Source: Pseudomonadota bacterium
GTDB lineage: Bacteria; Desulfobacterota; Desulfobacteria; Desulfobacterales; C00003060
DNA: 13,074 nt
NCBI GenBank assembly: GCA_015222985.1
Contig: JADFWI010000425.1
Coordinates: 1-13,074 of the forward strand
Direction of reading: 5' to 3'
Within the stretch, counting starts at the first letter, position 1. Each line of letters begins with the position of its first letter. This document shows, piece by piece, positions 1 to 8,017 of the stretch. The notes beneath the pieces were generated by a model. It had not been told where the DNA came from, did no database searches, and saw only the letters and a program-made list of their open reading frames with translations. The position numbers and the translations under genes are program-made.

Positions 1-1
1 A

Positions 2-2344
2 GAAGCTGAAGTCGAACCGGATCAGGTCTCGCCTGCTGTGCCTGAAGAGCCATCAAAGGAAAAGGTTATCAAGTTGGTTGAGCCTAAAGAGGCAGAGACT
101 GAGATTGAAGAGAAAAAGCCTGCAGAGCTTCCCGTTGAATCAAAGGATGCAGGAGCCGAGCCTGAGAAGGCAGAGCCGGCGAAGAAGGTTAGGGCCAAGA
201 AAAGGCCCAGAATCAAGAGGGAGAAGCCTGCCAAGATCATCAAGTTGCCTTCTGTTGCTCCTTCTGTCAAACCGGTTTCTGAAACGGAATTGGCGGCACC
301 TGCCGAAGAAGGATTAAAACGTAAAAGACATCAGAAAGTTGCTCGAAGAGATGAAGAGCCTCAGCCCGTTGCCAGAGGCAGAGAAAAGAAAAGGGACATG
401 CCGCCGGCACAAGATGTCGAAGGAGACAGGCGCTTTCTTAAGAAGAAGATTACTTTTCGGAAAAAGGAGGTTTTGGACAGGCAAGACCTTTATGACGGAA
501 AGGCCCTCAGGGGTCGCAAGGGCCGAAGAGGCCGTAAGGGAAAGGTAGCCATCAAGGGCGAAAAACCCATTCTTACCACGCCAAAAGCCATTAAGCGTCG
601 CATCAAGATCGACGATCCCATCATGATATCAGATCTGGCCAAGAGGATGGGGATTAAGGCCGGCGAAGTGATCAGGCAGTTGATGTCCTTGGGAGTTATG
701 GTTTCACTGAATCAAGCCATCGATTTTGACACAGCAGTTGTAGTTGCCAGCGAGTTCGACTACGAGATCGAAAGGGCCGCTTTTGAGGAGGATAGTATCA
801 TACATGTCGAGGAAGATAGTCCAGACCAATTGAGAGCCAGGCCACCCGTTGTGACTATTATGGGGCACGTTGACCACGGGAAGACGTCTCTCCTGGATGC
901 CATTCGTGAAACAAAAGTGATTGAGGGTGAAGCTGGAGGCATCACACAGCATATCGGGGCATATTATGTCACTGTGGGAGACAGGCAGATCGTATTTCTT
1001 GACACACCCGGTCATGAGGCATTCACCTCCATGCGTGCAAGGGGCGCTGAAGTAACCGATTTGGTTGTCCTCGTGGTAGCTGCCGACGATGGTGCCATGC
1101 CTCAAACCATAGAAGCTATTAATCATGCCAAGGCAGCCGGCGTGCCTATACTTGCGGCAATAAACAAGATTGACAAACCAGAAGCAGATCCTGATCGGGT
1201 GAAGCGCGAACTGGCCGAACAGGGCCTTGCCCCGGAAGACTGGGGTGGTGATACAGTCTTTGTGAACGTGTCAGCCAAGGAAAAGACAGGCCTTGAAGAG
1301 CTTCTTGAGATGATACTTCTTCAGGCCGACGTTCTGGAGCTGAAGGCAAATCCTGACAAACTTGCAACAGGGCGTGTTGTTGAGGCAAGGCTCGATGTTG
1401 GGAGAGGTTCAGTAGCCACTGTGCTGGTTCAGGGGGGGACATTGCACACAGGCGATGCCGTGGTTTGTGGCCTGCATCACGGTAAAATTCGAGCCATGGC
1501 AGATGATAGGGGGAAACGTTTGGACAGCGCCGGGCCTTCCATGCCGGTTGAAATTCAGGGGCTTTCAGGGGTTCCCATGGCTGGCGACGAGTTTATTGCC
1601 GTGGCTGACGAGAAAATGGCAAAGCAGATTAGTCTGCATCGTGCGCAGAAGCAGCGCGTGCGAGAACTTGCAAAGACCAGCACGTTGACCCTGGAGAAGT
1701 ATTATGAGCAGATGCAAGACGGCGTTGTCAAAGATCTGAACCTTATTATTCGGGCAGATGTTCAGGGATCTATCGAAGCTTTATCTGAAGCCTTGCAGAA
1801 TATCCCATCGAGCGAGGTCAAGGTAAACATCGTGCATTCCGCCACTGGATCCATGGCAGAATCAGACATCATGCTGGCCGCGGTCTCCAACGCCATTGTC
1901 GTTGGCTTCAATGTTCGGCCCAACCCTAAAGTGCGGGATCTTGCAAATGAACACAATGTAGACATTCGATTCTACGACGTGATCTACAATATAATCAATG
2001 ACATCAAGAAGGCCATTGTAGGTCTGATGGAGCCGACCTACAAAGAACATTTTATCGGACGGGCAGAGGTCAGGGAGGTATTTAGTATCACAAAGGTGGG
2101 AAACGTCGCAGGTTGTTACGTTACGGAAGGGAAGATCGAACGTGGCCGGCCGGTCCGGCTGATTCGTGATAGCGTTGTCATATATGACGGCAAGATGAAG
2201 TCTTTGCGCCGGTTCAAGGATGATGCCAAGGAAGTCCAAAGCGGATATGAATGTGGAATCGGGATTGAAAACTACAATGATGTGAAAGTCAACGACGTTA
2301 TTGAGTGTTACCAGGTAGAGGAAGTGGCGCCTGTGCTTGAGTAG
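2..2344 (+). CDS. infB: Translation initiation factor IF-2 (5' truncated by window edge)
   Basis: IF-2 is the GTPase that brings initiator fMet-tRNA to the 30S subunit and promotes subunit joining. The frame is open from base 2, so the true start lies upstream. The in-frame GTG at 38 (used here as residue 1, 768 residues to the stop) is probably internal. The order is a long Lys/Glu/Pro/Arg-rich linker (about 1-135), an IF2_N-type region (about 185-250), then the G domain. The G domain shows G1 GHVDHGKT (276-283), G3 DTPGHEAF (322-329), G4 NKID (376-379) and G5 SAK (412-414), with EDWGGDT at 400-406 as in bacterial IF-2. Domains II, III and the C-terminal fMet-tRNA-binding domain follow and end normally at TAG 2342-2344. 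The GTPase core looks intact. It lies upstream of ylxP and rbfA, the classic nusA-infB-rbfA context. Confidence 0.97.
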   Translation, partial: EAEVEPDQVSPAVPEEPSKEKVIKLVEPKEAETEIEEKKPAELPVESKDAGAEPEKAEPAKKVRAKKRPRIKREKPAKIIKLPSVAPSVKPVSETELAAPAEEGLKRKRHQKVARRDEEPQPVARGREKKRDMPPAQDVEGDRRFLKKKITFRKKEVLDRQDLYDGKALRGRKGRRGRKGKVAIKGEKPILTTPKAIKRRIKIDDPIMISDLAKRMGIKAGEVIRQLMSLGVMVSLNQAIDFDTAVVVASEFDYEIERAAFEEDSIIHVEEDSPDQLRARPPVVTIMGHVDHGKTSLLDAIRETKVIEGEAGGITQHIGAYYVTVGDRQIVFLDTPGHEAFTSMRARGAEVTDLVVLVVAADDGAMPQTIEAINHAKAAGVPILAAINKIDKPEADPDRVKRELAEQGLAPEDWGGDTVFVNVSAKEKTGLEELLEMILLQADVLELKANPDKLATGRVVEARLDVGRGSVATVLVQGGTLHTGDAVVCGLHHGKIRAMADDRGKRLDSAGPSMPVEIQGLSGVPMAGDEFIAVADEKMAKQISLHRAQKQRVRELAKTSTLTLEKYYEQMQDGVVKDLNLIIRADVQGSIEALSEALQNIPSSEVKVNIVHSATGSMAESDIMLAAVSNAIVVGFNVRPNPKVRDLANEHNVDIRFYDVIYNIINDIKKAIVGLMEPTYKEHFIGRAEVREVFSITKVGNVAGCYVTEGKIERGRPVRLIRDSVVIYDGKMKSLRRFKDDAKEVQSGYECGIGIENYNDVKVNDVIECYQVEEVAPVLE

Positions 2345-2407
2345 GGGGAAAGTGCCGCAACTACAACCACATGTATCTTATAACTTTAGGCATATTTTAC
2401 ACACACA

Positions 2408-2695
2408 ATGGTTATCGGAATAGGCACAATCGTCCTCAGGCTCCCTGGCAATACTTCCCTGAAGGGAAAACGCAAGGTTGTGAAGAGTATCGTGGGCAGG
2501 CTTCGAAACACCTTTAACGCCTCAGTAGCCGAGGTGGGAGCCAACAACATTCACCAGCGCGCGGAGATAGGACTGGCTTTTGTGGGCAACGATCGGCGGG
2601 TCATCAATTCAAAGCTGGATAAGGCCCTTAATCTTGTTGAGGCTATGCAGTTGGCCGAAATCATCGACACAGACATGGAGATTCTGAATCTGTGA
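2408..2695 (+). CDS. ylxP: YlxP-like DUF503 family protein
   Basis: This small protein (95 aa) matches the DUF503/YlxP family, which is regularly encoded between infB and rbfA. Its role is poorly defined; the location suggests ribosome assembly or translation. Family hallmarks are the N-terminal strand followed by LPGNTSLKGKRKVVKSI (about residues 13-29), then FNASVAEVG and the QRAEIGLAFV segment. An in-frame TAA at 2381-2383 and TAG at 2387-2389 lie upstream, so ATG 2408 is the first usable ATG, and the protein then starts where family members do. No good Shine-Dalgarno precedes it; the bases just upstream are an ACACACA run. Its TGA overlaps the GTG start of rbfA (GTGA, 2692-2695), which implies translational coupling. 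Confidence 0.88.
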   Translation: MVIGIGTIVLRLPGNTSLKGKRKVVKSIVGRLRNTFNASVAEVGANNIHQRAEIGLAFVGNDRRVINSKLDKALNLVEAMQLAEIIDTDMEILNL

Positions 2696-3060
2696 CCCGT
2701 GTTAAGCGAGCCGGCAGAGTGGGAAGCCTGATTCAAAAGGAATTATCTGATCTTCTGTCAACAAAAATCAAAGATCCCCGTTTGGATCTGGTCACAATCA
2801 CCCGGGTAAGTGTGACTGACGACCTTCGTTCGGCTCGCATCTATTTCAGTGTTGCTGAAGGCCAGAGTCGAAACCAGGGTGTCCTGGCGGGCTTTGTGAG
2901 TGCTACGGGTTATCTCAAACACGAATTGGGCAAGCGTTTGGAACTCAAATATGTACCGGAACTCAAGTTCGTCTATGATGAATCATTTGATCGGGCTGCT
3001 GCGTTAAACAGGATCTTCAAGACCATACATGATGAAACCGGTTCAAATATCGACAAATAG
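2692..3060 (+). CDS. rbfA: 30S ribosome-binding factor RbfA
   Basis: RbfA is a small KH-fold protein that binds the 30S subunit and helps late 16S rRNA maturation and cold adaptation. The 122-residue length is typical. Recognisable family segments are RVGSLIQKELSDLL near the N-terminus, KDPRLDLVTITRVSVTDDLRSARIYFSV in the middle, and the C-terminal RLELKYVPELKFVYDESFDRAAALNRIF region. The middle and last segments are characteristic of RbfA. The start is GTG at 2692, overlapping the ylxP stop by four bases, with a GGAG at 2677-2680 as a plausible ribosome-binding site. Many relatives carry a DHH phosphoesterase (nrnA-like) between rbfA and truB; here truB follows directly after about 50 nt. 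Confidence 0.95.
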   Translation: MTRVKRAGRVGSLIQKELSDLLSTKIKDPRLDLVTITRVSVTDDLRSARIYFSVAEGQSRNQGVLAGFVSATGYLKHELGKRLELKYVPELKFVYDESFDRAAALNRIFKTIHDETGSNIDK

Positions 3061-3099
3061 TTTGAGGTTTGGGTTACCGTTCACGGTATGCGATCGGAT

Positions 3100-3105
3100 G
3101 GAGAA
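3100..3105 (+). promoter_or_regulatory. Ribosome-binding site that decides the truB start
   Basis: GGAGAA lies six bases before ATG 3112. The upstream in-frame ATG at 3088 has only a GAGG about 20 bases away, so 3112 is the likely initiation codon. Confidence 0.65.
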
Positions 3106-3111
3106 GATCGG

Positions 3112-4155
3112 ATGAACGGAATTGTGGTCGTGGATAAGCCCGCAGGCATGACATCTGCGCAAGTGGTAGCCAAGGTAAAGAGAATCCTGAGGGCAAAGAA
3201 GGTGGGTCATTGCGGCACTCTCGATCCATTTGCCACTGGCGTGTTGGTCTGCTGTATCAATCAGGCCACCCGGCTTGCCCAGTTTTTTTCACATGGGAAA
3301 AAGGGCTATGAAGCAGTTATGCGTCTTGGAACTCGAACCGACACCCAAGATCTGACCGGACGCATTGTTTCGAGAGAACCGACTCTGGCCGTAGCTGACC
3401 ATGAGATAGGCCCGGTTTTTCGGCGCTTTTTGAACGTCAGAGACCAGGCTCCCCCCGCCTTTTCGGCCCTTAAACACCATGGCGTGCCCCTCTACAAACT
3501 GGCGCGCAGGGGGAAGTTTGTACAAAAACCCTCAAGACGAATTTCGATCTATGATCTAGCAGTGCTTGACGTCGACCTTCCCTATGTCCGCTTCAAGGTA
3601 AGTTGCAGCCAGGGAACCTATATTAGAACATTGTGTGCTGATATGGGAGATGCTCTGGGGTGCGGCGCCCATTTAGTCCAGTTGCGTCGAACTGAAAGTA
3701 GCGGCTTTACGTTGGAAGAGACCATATCTTTACAAGCCATGGAGAGACTTGCGGCAACGGGGGAAGTCTCAAACTGCGTCATACCCATGAGCAACGCTCT
3801 AAGGGGAATTCCGGAGATCCAGGCCAGTCAAGGGCTGGCACGGAGGATACGACATGGCGAGCCGGTGACGGAGGAAAACCTCGGACCAGTTGACGGCACA
3901 GGCGCTCTGTGGGTCAAGGTCACCGATGCCGATAGAAACCTGATTGCAGTGCTGGGGTCAAGGGAGAGAAAGGGCGTTTTGCCGTACATGTGTGTATTTC
4001 CTGATCCGGATAAACCGGAAGCAGAACATAGAGAATTACCACGTAATGTTCTTAAGGCGAACGCCGCAAAACACGAAACAACGAAGACACGAAAAGGTAT
4101 TTTTGCACAAATTCCGTGTCTTGAGTTTTTCGTGCTTTCGTGGTTGTTTATGTAG
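3112..4155 (+). CDS. truB: tRNA pseudouridine(55) synthase TruB with repeat-derived C-terminus
   Basis: TruB converts U55 in the T-loop of tRNAs to pseudouridine. The start ATG 3112 is preferred because GGAGAA at 3100-3105 sits six bases upstream and the protein then begins MNGIVVVDKPAGMTS as in the family. The in-frame ATG at 3088 would add eight residues but has no well-spaced site. The catalytic motif GHCGTLDPFATG (residues 32-43) has Asp38 as the nucleophile. KGYEAVMRLGTRTDTQDLTG and the CSQGTYIRTL segment are also typical. At 347 residues the protein is somewhat long. The recognisable family sequence fades around VFPDPDKPE, and the last roughly 28 codons (from 4068) read through a palindromic CACGAA repeat. 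The tail is therefore probably not functional protein of ancestral origin. The core enzyme looks intact. Confidence 0.93.
   Translation: MNGIVVVDKPAGMTSAQVVAKVKRILRAKKVGHCGTLDPFATGVLVCCINQATRLAQFFSHGKKGYEAVMRLGTRTDTQDLTGRIVSREPTLAVADHEIGPVFRRFLNVRDQAPPAFSALKHHGVPLYKLARRGKFVQKPSRRISIYDLAVLDVDLPYVRFKVSCSQGTYIRTLCADMGDALGCGAHLVQLRRTESSGFTLEETISLQAMERLAATGEVSNCVIPMSNALRGIPEIQASQGLARRIRHGEPVTEENLGPVDGTGALWVKVTDADRNLIAVLGSRERKGVLPYMCVFPDPDKPEAEHRELPRNVLKANAAKHETTKTRKGIFAQIPCLEFFVLSWLFM
4068..4150 (+). repeat. Palindromic CACGAA-type repeat overlapping the 3' end of truB
   Basis: The left arm carries CACGAA at 4072-4077 and 4088-4093. The right arm carries the complement TTCGTG at 4129-4134 and 4137-4142, with a degenerate TTCCGTG at 4112-4118. 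The heptamer AAACAAC at 4076-4082 is mirrored exactly by GTTGTTT at 4143-4149. Aligning 4078-4095 with the reverse complement of 4127-4144 gives about 15 of 18 identities. As RNA the segment would fold into a long imperfect hairpin with a loop around 4096-4126. The composition differs from the adjoining truB codons. I have seen CACGAA-rich dispersed repeats of this style in deltaproteobacterial genomes, but copy number in this genome cannot be judged from one window. Confidence 0.7.
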
Positions 4156-4230
4156 ATTCTTTGTCACTACAACGATGTTTGGAAATTCATACTGAAGAAA
4201 CGCGAACAACGAGAAGAGGAGGTTTTCAAA

Positions 4231-4500
4231 GTGGTTTTCGCAGTGAAAGAAAAGAAGGATTTAATTGACCGGTTCAAACTGCATGAGGCGGACACGGGGT
4301 CTCCAGAGGTCCAAATTGCCCTGCTGACCCACCGTATCAGCTATCTGAACGAGCATTTTAGGGTCCACAAGAAAGATCACCATTCCAGACGGGGGTTGTT
4401 AAAACTGGTGGGCCAGCGAAGAAGGCTGTTGAACTATCTTAAGGCCAAGGACATTAATCGCTACCGCACCCTTATCCAGGTCCTGGGGCTCAGAAAATAG
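4231..4500 (+). CDS. rpsO: 30S ribosomal protein S15
   Basis: S15 is a primary binder of the central domain of 16S rRNA and contributes to an intersubunit bridge. The product is 89 aa, the exact family length. It shows the signature DTGSPEVQIALLTHRI (21-36), the H..DHHSRRGLLKLVGQRRRLLNYL region (46-70) and the terminal LGLRK. The start is GTG 4231, eight bases after a strong GAGGAGG at 4216-4222. A second in-frame GTG at 4243 would be too far from the site and would shorten the protein. It is separated from truB by 75 nt and from pnp by 141 nt. In other bacteria S15 binds its own mRNA and controls translation; I cannot point to a specific pseudoknot here. Confidence 0.97.
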   Translation: MVFAVKEKKDLIDRFKLHEADTGSPEVQIALLTHRISYLNEHFRVHKKDHHSRRGLLKLVGQRRRLLNYLKAKDINRYRTLIQVLGLRK

Positions 4501-4529
4501 TCCCGTGAATCGTGTAAGTGTGCACGTTT

Positions 4530-4545
4530 CAAGCCGTTAGGCTTG
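4530..4545 (+). promoter_or_regulatory. Hairpin in the rpsO-pnp spacer
   Basis: CAAGCC, loop GTTA, GGCTTG forms a perfect 6-bp stem with a tetraloop 30 nt after the rpsO stop. No T-run follows, so it is not a standard intrinsic terminator. It could be a processing or stability element between rpsO and pnp, as seen in enterobacteria where an RNase III site lies in this spacer. That function is inferred by analogy. Confidence 0.45.
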
Positions 4546-4570
4546 TGTCCGCCTGCGGTGGGTCACGCCT
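4539..4570 (+). promoter_or_regulatory. Alternative stem in the pnp leader
   Basis: AGGC (4539-4542) and GTG (4545-4547) can pair with GCCT (4567-4570) and CAC (4564-4566), enclosing CCG-CCTG-CGG (4549-4558). This stem uses the same bases as the 3' half of the 4530-4545 hairpin, so the two folds exclude each other. A further small hairpin, GGCA/TGCC, lies at 4576-4588. Stability has not been calculated. Confidence 0.3.
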
Positions 4571-4641
4571 TGGAAGGCACAGCATGCCATATCGTAAACC
4601 AGACGACAATTTTAGAACAACAAATATTGAGGAGAACATAA

Positions 4642-6738
4642 ATGGAAATATCTTTTGAAGGAGAGGTGGGTGGCAAGACACTCGCAGTAGAGACAGGAAA
4701 GATCGCCAGGCAGGCCGACGGGGCTGTTTTGGTGCGATACGGTGAAACTCTTGTGTTAGTGACGGTTGTCGCTTCCAATGAGATCAGGCAAGGAATCGAT
4801 TTTGTGCCACTGACCGTCGAATATCAGGAAAGAGGGTACGCTGCCGGCAAGATTCCGGGTAACTATTTTCGCAGGGAGATCGGGAGGCCGGGCGAGAAGG
4901 CGACACTGACGTCTCGGATCATAGATCGGCCTATCAGACCTTTGTTTCCGAAGAACTACAGAAATGAGACACAGCTCATTGCGGCGGTGCTCTCGGCTGA
5001 CAATGAAAACGATCCGGATGTTCTGGCCGTCATAGGCGCCTCGGCCGCCCTGGAGATATCAGACATTCCCTTTGCGGGGCCAATCGCATGTGTGCGTGTG
5101 GGCCGCATAGATGGGCATTTCAAGGCCAATCCCACACGGCTGGAACTGGAAGAAAGCGACATTGATCTGATTGTTGCAGGGAGCAGGGATGCCGTGGTGA
5201 TGGTGGAGGGTGGCGGCTACTTCGTAAAAGAGGAGGACATGCTGGAGGCAATCTTTTTTGGCCATCAATCCTTGCAGCCGATCATAGATTTGCAAGTCAA
5301 ACTCAAAGACGCCGTTGGTTTGCCAAAGCGGCCTGCCTCTGCAGACGAAGTGGACCAAGACCTGGTTGACCAGATTGAAGCTATGGCGGCCGAGCGCATA
5401 AGAGAGTCTGTCAATATCCCGAAAAAGCTCGAACGCCAAAAGGCGGTGGAAGCGATAAGAGCTGATAGCCTTGAAACTCTTGGAGAAGACTATGCAAATC
5501 GCCGTGGCGAAGTCTATGATATTTTTGATGCCCTTGAACGCCGCGTCATACGCAACATGGCTATCTCTGAGGGACGTCGGGTTGACGGCCGCGGATTTGA
5601 TGAAATCCGTCCCATTCACTGCGAGGTTGGCATACTACCCCGCACGCATGGTTCAGCCCTTTTCACGCGGGGTGAAACACAGGCCCTTGGCGTTGTGACC
5701 CTTGGTTCGACGGGAGATGAACAGCGAGTTGAAACCCTGGATGGCAATGTGTTCAAACCCTTTATGCTTCATTATAACTTTCCGCCATTCTGCGTGGGAG
5801 AAGTAAGACGACTGGCAGGGCCTAGCCGTCGGGACATCGGGCACGGGGGGCTTTCAACGCGGGCTGTTGAGAAGGTTATGCCGGACAAAGAGAAATTTGA
5901 CTACACCACCCGTATAGTGTCGGAGATTCTGGAATCGAACGGTTCTTCTTCTATGGCCACAGTGTGTGCGAGTAGCCTTGCTCTCATGGATGCGGGTGTT
6001 CCTATCAGCTCGCCAGTGGCCGGGATTGCCATGGGCCTTGTAAAAGAGGGAGATACGGTTCTCATACTTTCGGATATCCTGGGTGACGAGGACCACGTGG
6101 GAGACATGGATTTCAAAGTGGCCGGCACACGGGAAGGTATTACTTCACTTCAGATGGATATCAAGATGCAGGGCCTGGCTAAGCCGGTGCTGCAACAGGC
6201 GCTTGAGCAAGCACGCAAAGGCCGCATGTTTATCCTGGACAAGATGGATGAGGCTATGAAAGAACCAAGGGCGGAAATATCCCCCTACGCCCCCAAGATT
6301 CTCACCATGCAGATCAATCCGGACAAGATCCGGGATATTATCGGACCGGGTGGAAAAGTAATCAAGGCTATCCAGGCGGAGACTGATACACGCGTTGAAG
6401 TGGAAGAGAGCGGTCTTGTTAAAATCGTGGCCGGTAACGACGAAGAAGGAGACAGGGCCTTCAAGATGATAGAAGCCATTGTTCAGGAAGCCAAGGTTGG
6501 AGCCGTCTACGATGGGACTGTCCGCAAGATAATGGATTTCGGGGCCTTTGTGGAGATCTTTCCGGGAACGGACGGATTGGTGCATATCTCCCAACTTGAT
6601 TCAAAGCGCGTCGCCAAGGTAACGGACGTCTTGAAACAGGGGGATAAGGTCCGGGTAAAGGTTTTGGAAGTAGACCGTGATGGCAAGATCCGGTTGAGCC
6701 GAAAGGCTGTCTTGGAGGAGCAAAAGGGTGCAAGATAA
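4642..6738 (+). CDS. pnp: Polyribonucleotide nucleotidyltransferase (PNPase)
   Basis: PNPase degrades RNA 3' to 5' by phosphorolysis as a trimer and takes part in mRNA turnover. All domains are present in 698 aa. They are the first RNase PH domain (about 10-140, with YQERGYAAGKIPGNYFRRE), an all-helical linker (about 235-310), and the second RNase PH domain (about 320-540). The second RNase PH domain carries the phosphate-site GSSSMA at 434-439 and the catalytic GDEDHVGDMDF at 481-491. A KH domain with IIGPGGKVI (566-574) and an S1 domain (about 619-689, DFGAFVEIFPGTDGLVHIS) follow. ATG 4642 follows GAGGAG (4629-4634) at seven bases. It ends with TAA 6736-6738, inside the next gene. The structured spacer upstream may mediate autoregulation, as known for enterobacterial pnp; that is inferred. 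Confidence 0.98.
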   Translation: MEISFEGEVGGKTLAVETGKIARQADGAVLVRYGETLVLVTVVASNEIRQGIDFVPLTVEYQERGYAAGKIPGNYFRREIGRPGEKATLTSRIIDRPIRPLFPKNYRNETQLIAAVLSADNENDPDVLAVIGASAALEISDIPFAGPIACVRVGRIDGHFKANPTRLELEESDIDLIVAGSRDAVVMVEGGGYFVKEEDMLEAIFFGHQSLQPIIDLQVKLKDAVGLPKRPASADEVDQDLVDQIEAMAAERIRESVNIPKKLERQKAVEAIRADSLETLGEDYANRRGEVYDIFDALERRVIRNMAISEGRRVDGRGFDEIRPIHCEVGILPRTHGSALFTRGETQALGVVTLGSTGDEQRVETLDGNVFKPFMLHYNFPPFCVGEVRRLAGPSRRDIGHGGLSTRAVEKVMPDKEKFDYTTRIVSEILESNGSSSMATVCASSLALMDAGVPISSPVAGIAMGLVKEGDTVLILSDILGDEDHVGDMDFKVAGTREGITSLQMDIKMQGLAKPVLQQALEQARKGRMFILDKMDEAMKEPRAEISPYAPKILTMQINPDKIRDIIGPGGKVIKAIQAETDTRVEVEESGLVKIVAGNDEEGDRAFKMIEAIVQEAKVGAVYDGTVRKIMDFGAFVEIFPGTDGLVHISQLDSKRVAKVTDVLKQGDKVRVKVLEVDRDGKIRLSRKAVLEEQKGAR

Positions 6739-7993
6739 TTTCAACAAGACCGTCCTGGACAACGGGATCAGAATCGTCACCAAGAGGGTGCCTCATGCTC
6801 GTTCGGTGGCCGTGGGCGTTTGGGTCAATGTGGGCGCCCGAGACGAAAGACCCGAGGAGAGCGGCCTTTCTCACTTCATCGAACACATGATCTTCAAGGG
6901 CACTGAAAAGCGAACGGCAGTTCAAATCGCCAAAGAGTTTGACGCCATCGGCGGCCAATGTAACGCCTTTACCAGCAAAGAGAATACGTGCTATCACGCA
7001 AAGGTCATGGACGCCTATTTGAATACCATGGTGGACCTTTTGACTGACATTTTTCTCAACTCCGTATTTGATTCTCAGGAGGTTGAAAGAGAGCGCCAGG
7101 TTGTTCTTCAGGAAATCCGGATGCTGGAGGACTCGCCTGACGAATACGTCCATGTGCTTTTGGCCCAGTCCGTGTGGGGAAACCACCCCTTGGGCCGGTC
7201 CATTCTGGGAGACCCTGAAACTGTGGCCGGGTTTGATTCTGCGACCGTCAAGGAATATTTTAGCCGACTCTACCAGCCGGAGCGTATAGTCATTGCCGCA
7301 GCCGGAAACCTGGAACATGAGTCGTTTGCGGAACTGACTGCTCGATCCTTTGAAGTAGTTCGGAAGGCAAATAGTTTTCCAGAGCGTATTGTGCCAGACA
7401 TGAATCGAGTCATTAATATCCATCCCAAGGACCTGGAACAGGTCCATGTCTGTCTCAGTGCCAAGGGGGTCCACGCCACGGATCCAAGGCGCTATGCCTG
7501 CGCTGTCTTGAATACGATTCTGGGAGGAAATATGAGTTCACGGCTATTCCAGGAAATTCGAGAACGTCGTGGTCTGGCCTATGCCGTGTATTCCTTTCTT
7601 TCGCTGTACTCTGACACAGGAACGTGGGGCGCTTATGTGGGAGTCGACAACTCAAATACGGAGCAAGTTATAGAAGTCATTGCCAGAGAGATGAAGCGAG
7701 CCAAAGACGAACCTGTCGATAGTTCCGAACTCACAAATGCAAAGCAATACTTGAAAGGCGGTCTATATCTTGGCGCGGAAAGCACTGATAACCAGATGAC
7801 TCGCATTGCCCAAAATGAGATCATTTTTGGCCGTTTCGTGCCTTTGAAAGAGGTGGAAGACAAAGTCGAAGAGGTTACGGCAGAACAGATTTTGGAAGTT
7901 GCCCGGGACATTTTTCAAAATGACTTTGTCTCTTTGACTCTCCTTGGACCGGTTGATAGAGACGCGTCCTACGAGGAGACGCTCAGTCTGTAG
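6728..7993 (+). CDS. M16 family zinc peptidase (pitrilysin / processing-peptidase type)
   Basis: This is a single-unit M16 metallopeptidase of 421 aa, like the mitochondrial processing peptidase beta-type proteins found next to pnp in many bacteria (for example B. subtilis MlpA). The inverted zinc motif HxxEH is HFIEH at residues 49-53, and the third ligand Glu129 lies in RERQVVLQE. The C-terminal half has RERRGLAYAVYSF, whose Arg/Tyr pair is conserved in active members. No signal peptide is visible, so it is likely cytoplasmic. GTG 6728 overlaps pnp by 11 bases and follows GGAGGAG at 6714-6720, indicating coupled expression with pnp. Natural substrates of bacterial homologues are poorly known. 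Confidence 0.93.
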   Translation: MQDNFNKTVLDNGIRIVTKRVPHARSVAVGVWVNVGARDERPEESGLSHFIEHMIFKGTEKRTAVQIAKEFDAIGGQCNAFTSKENTCYHAKVMDAYLNTMVDLLTDIFLNSVFDSQEVERERQVVLQEIRMLEDSPDEYVHVLLAQSVWGNHPLGRSILGDPETVAGFDSATVKEYFSRLYQPERIVIAAAGNLEHESFAELTARSFEVVRKANSFPERIVPDMNRVINIHPKDLEQVHVCLSAKGVHATDPRRYACAVLNTILGGNMSSRLFQEIRERRGLAYAVYSFLSLYSDTGTWGAYVGVDNSNTEQVIEVIAREMKRAKDEPVDSSELTNAKQYLKGGLYLGAESTDNQMTRIAQNEIIFGRFVPLKEVEDKVEEVTAEQILEVARDIFQNDFVSLTLLGPVDRDASYEETLSL

Positions 7994-8017
7994 TTGATGT
8001 CAGCCGGTAATTGACCA

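Noticed and set aside
704..1126. 140-codon minus-strand open frame inside infB
   Set aside because: It is antisense to the conserved IF-2 G domain and has no independent coding signs.
3088..3111. Upstream ATG as the truB start
   Set aside because: It has no properly spaced ribosome-binding site and adds residues before the conserved MNGIVVVDKP start; ATG 3112 fits better.
6461..7474. 337-codon minus-strand open frame opposite pnp and the M16 gene
   Set aside because: It lies antisense to two well-supported genes, has no recognisable domain, and its length fits chance antisense openness in GC-balanced coding DNA.
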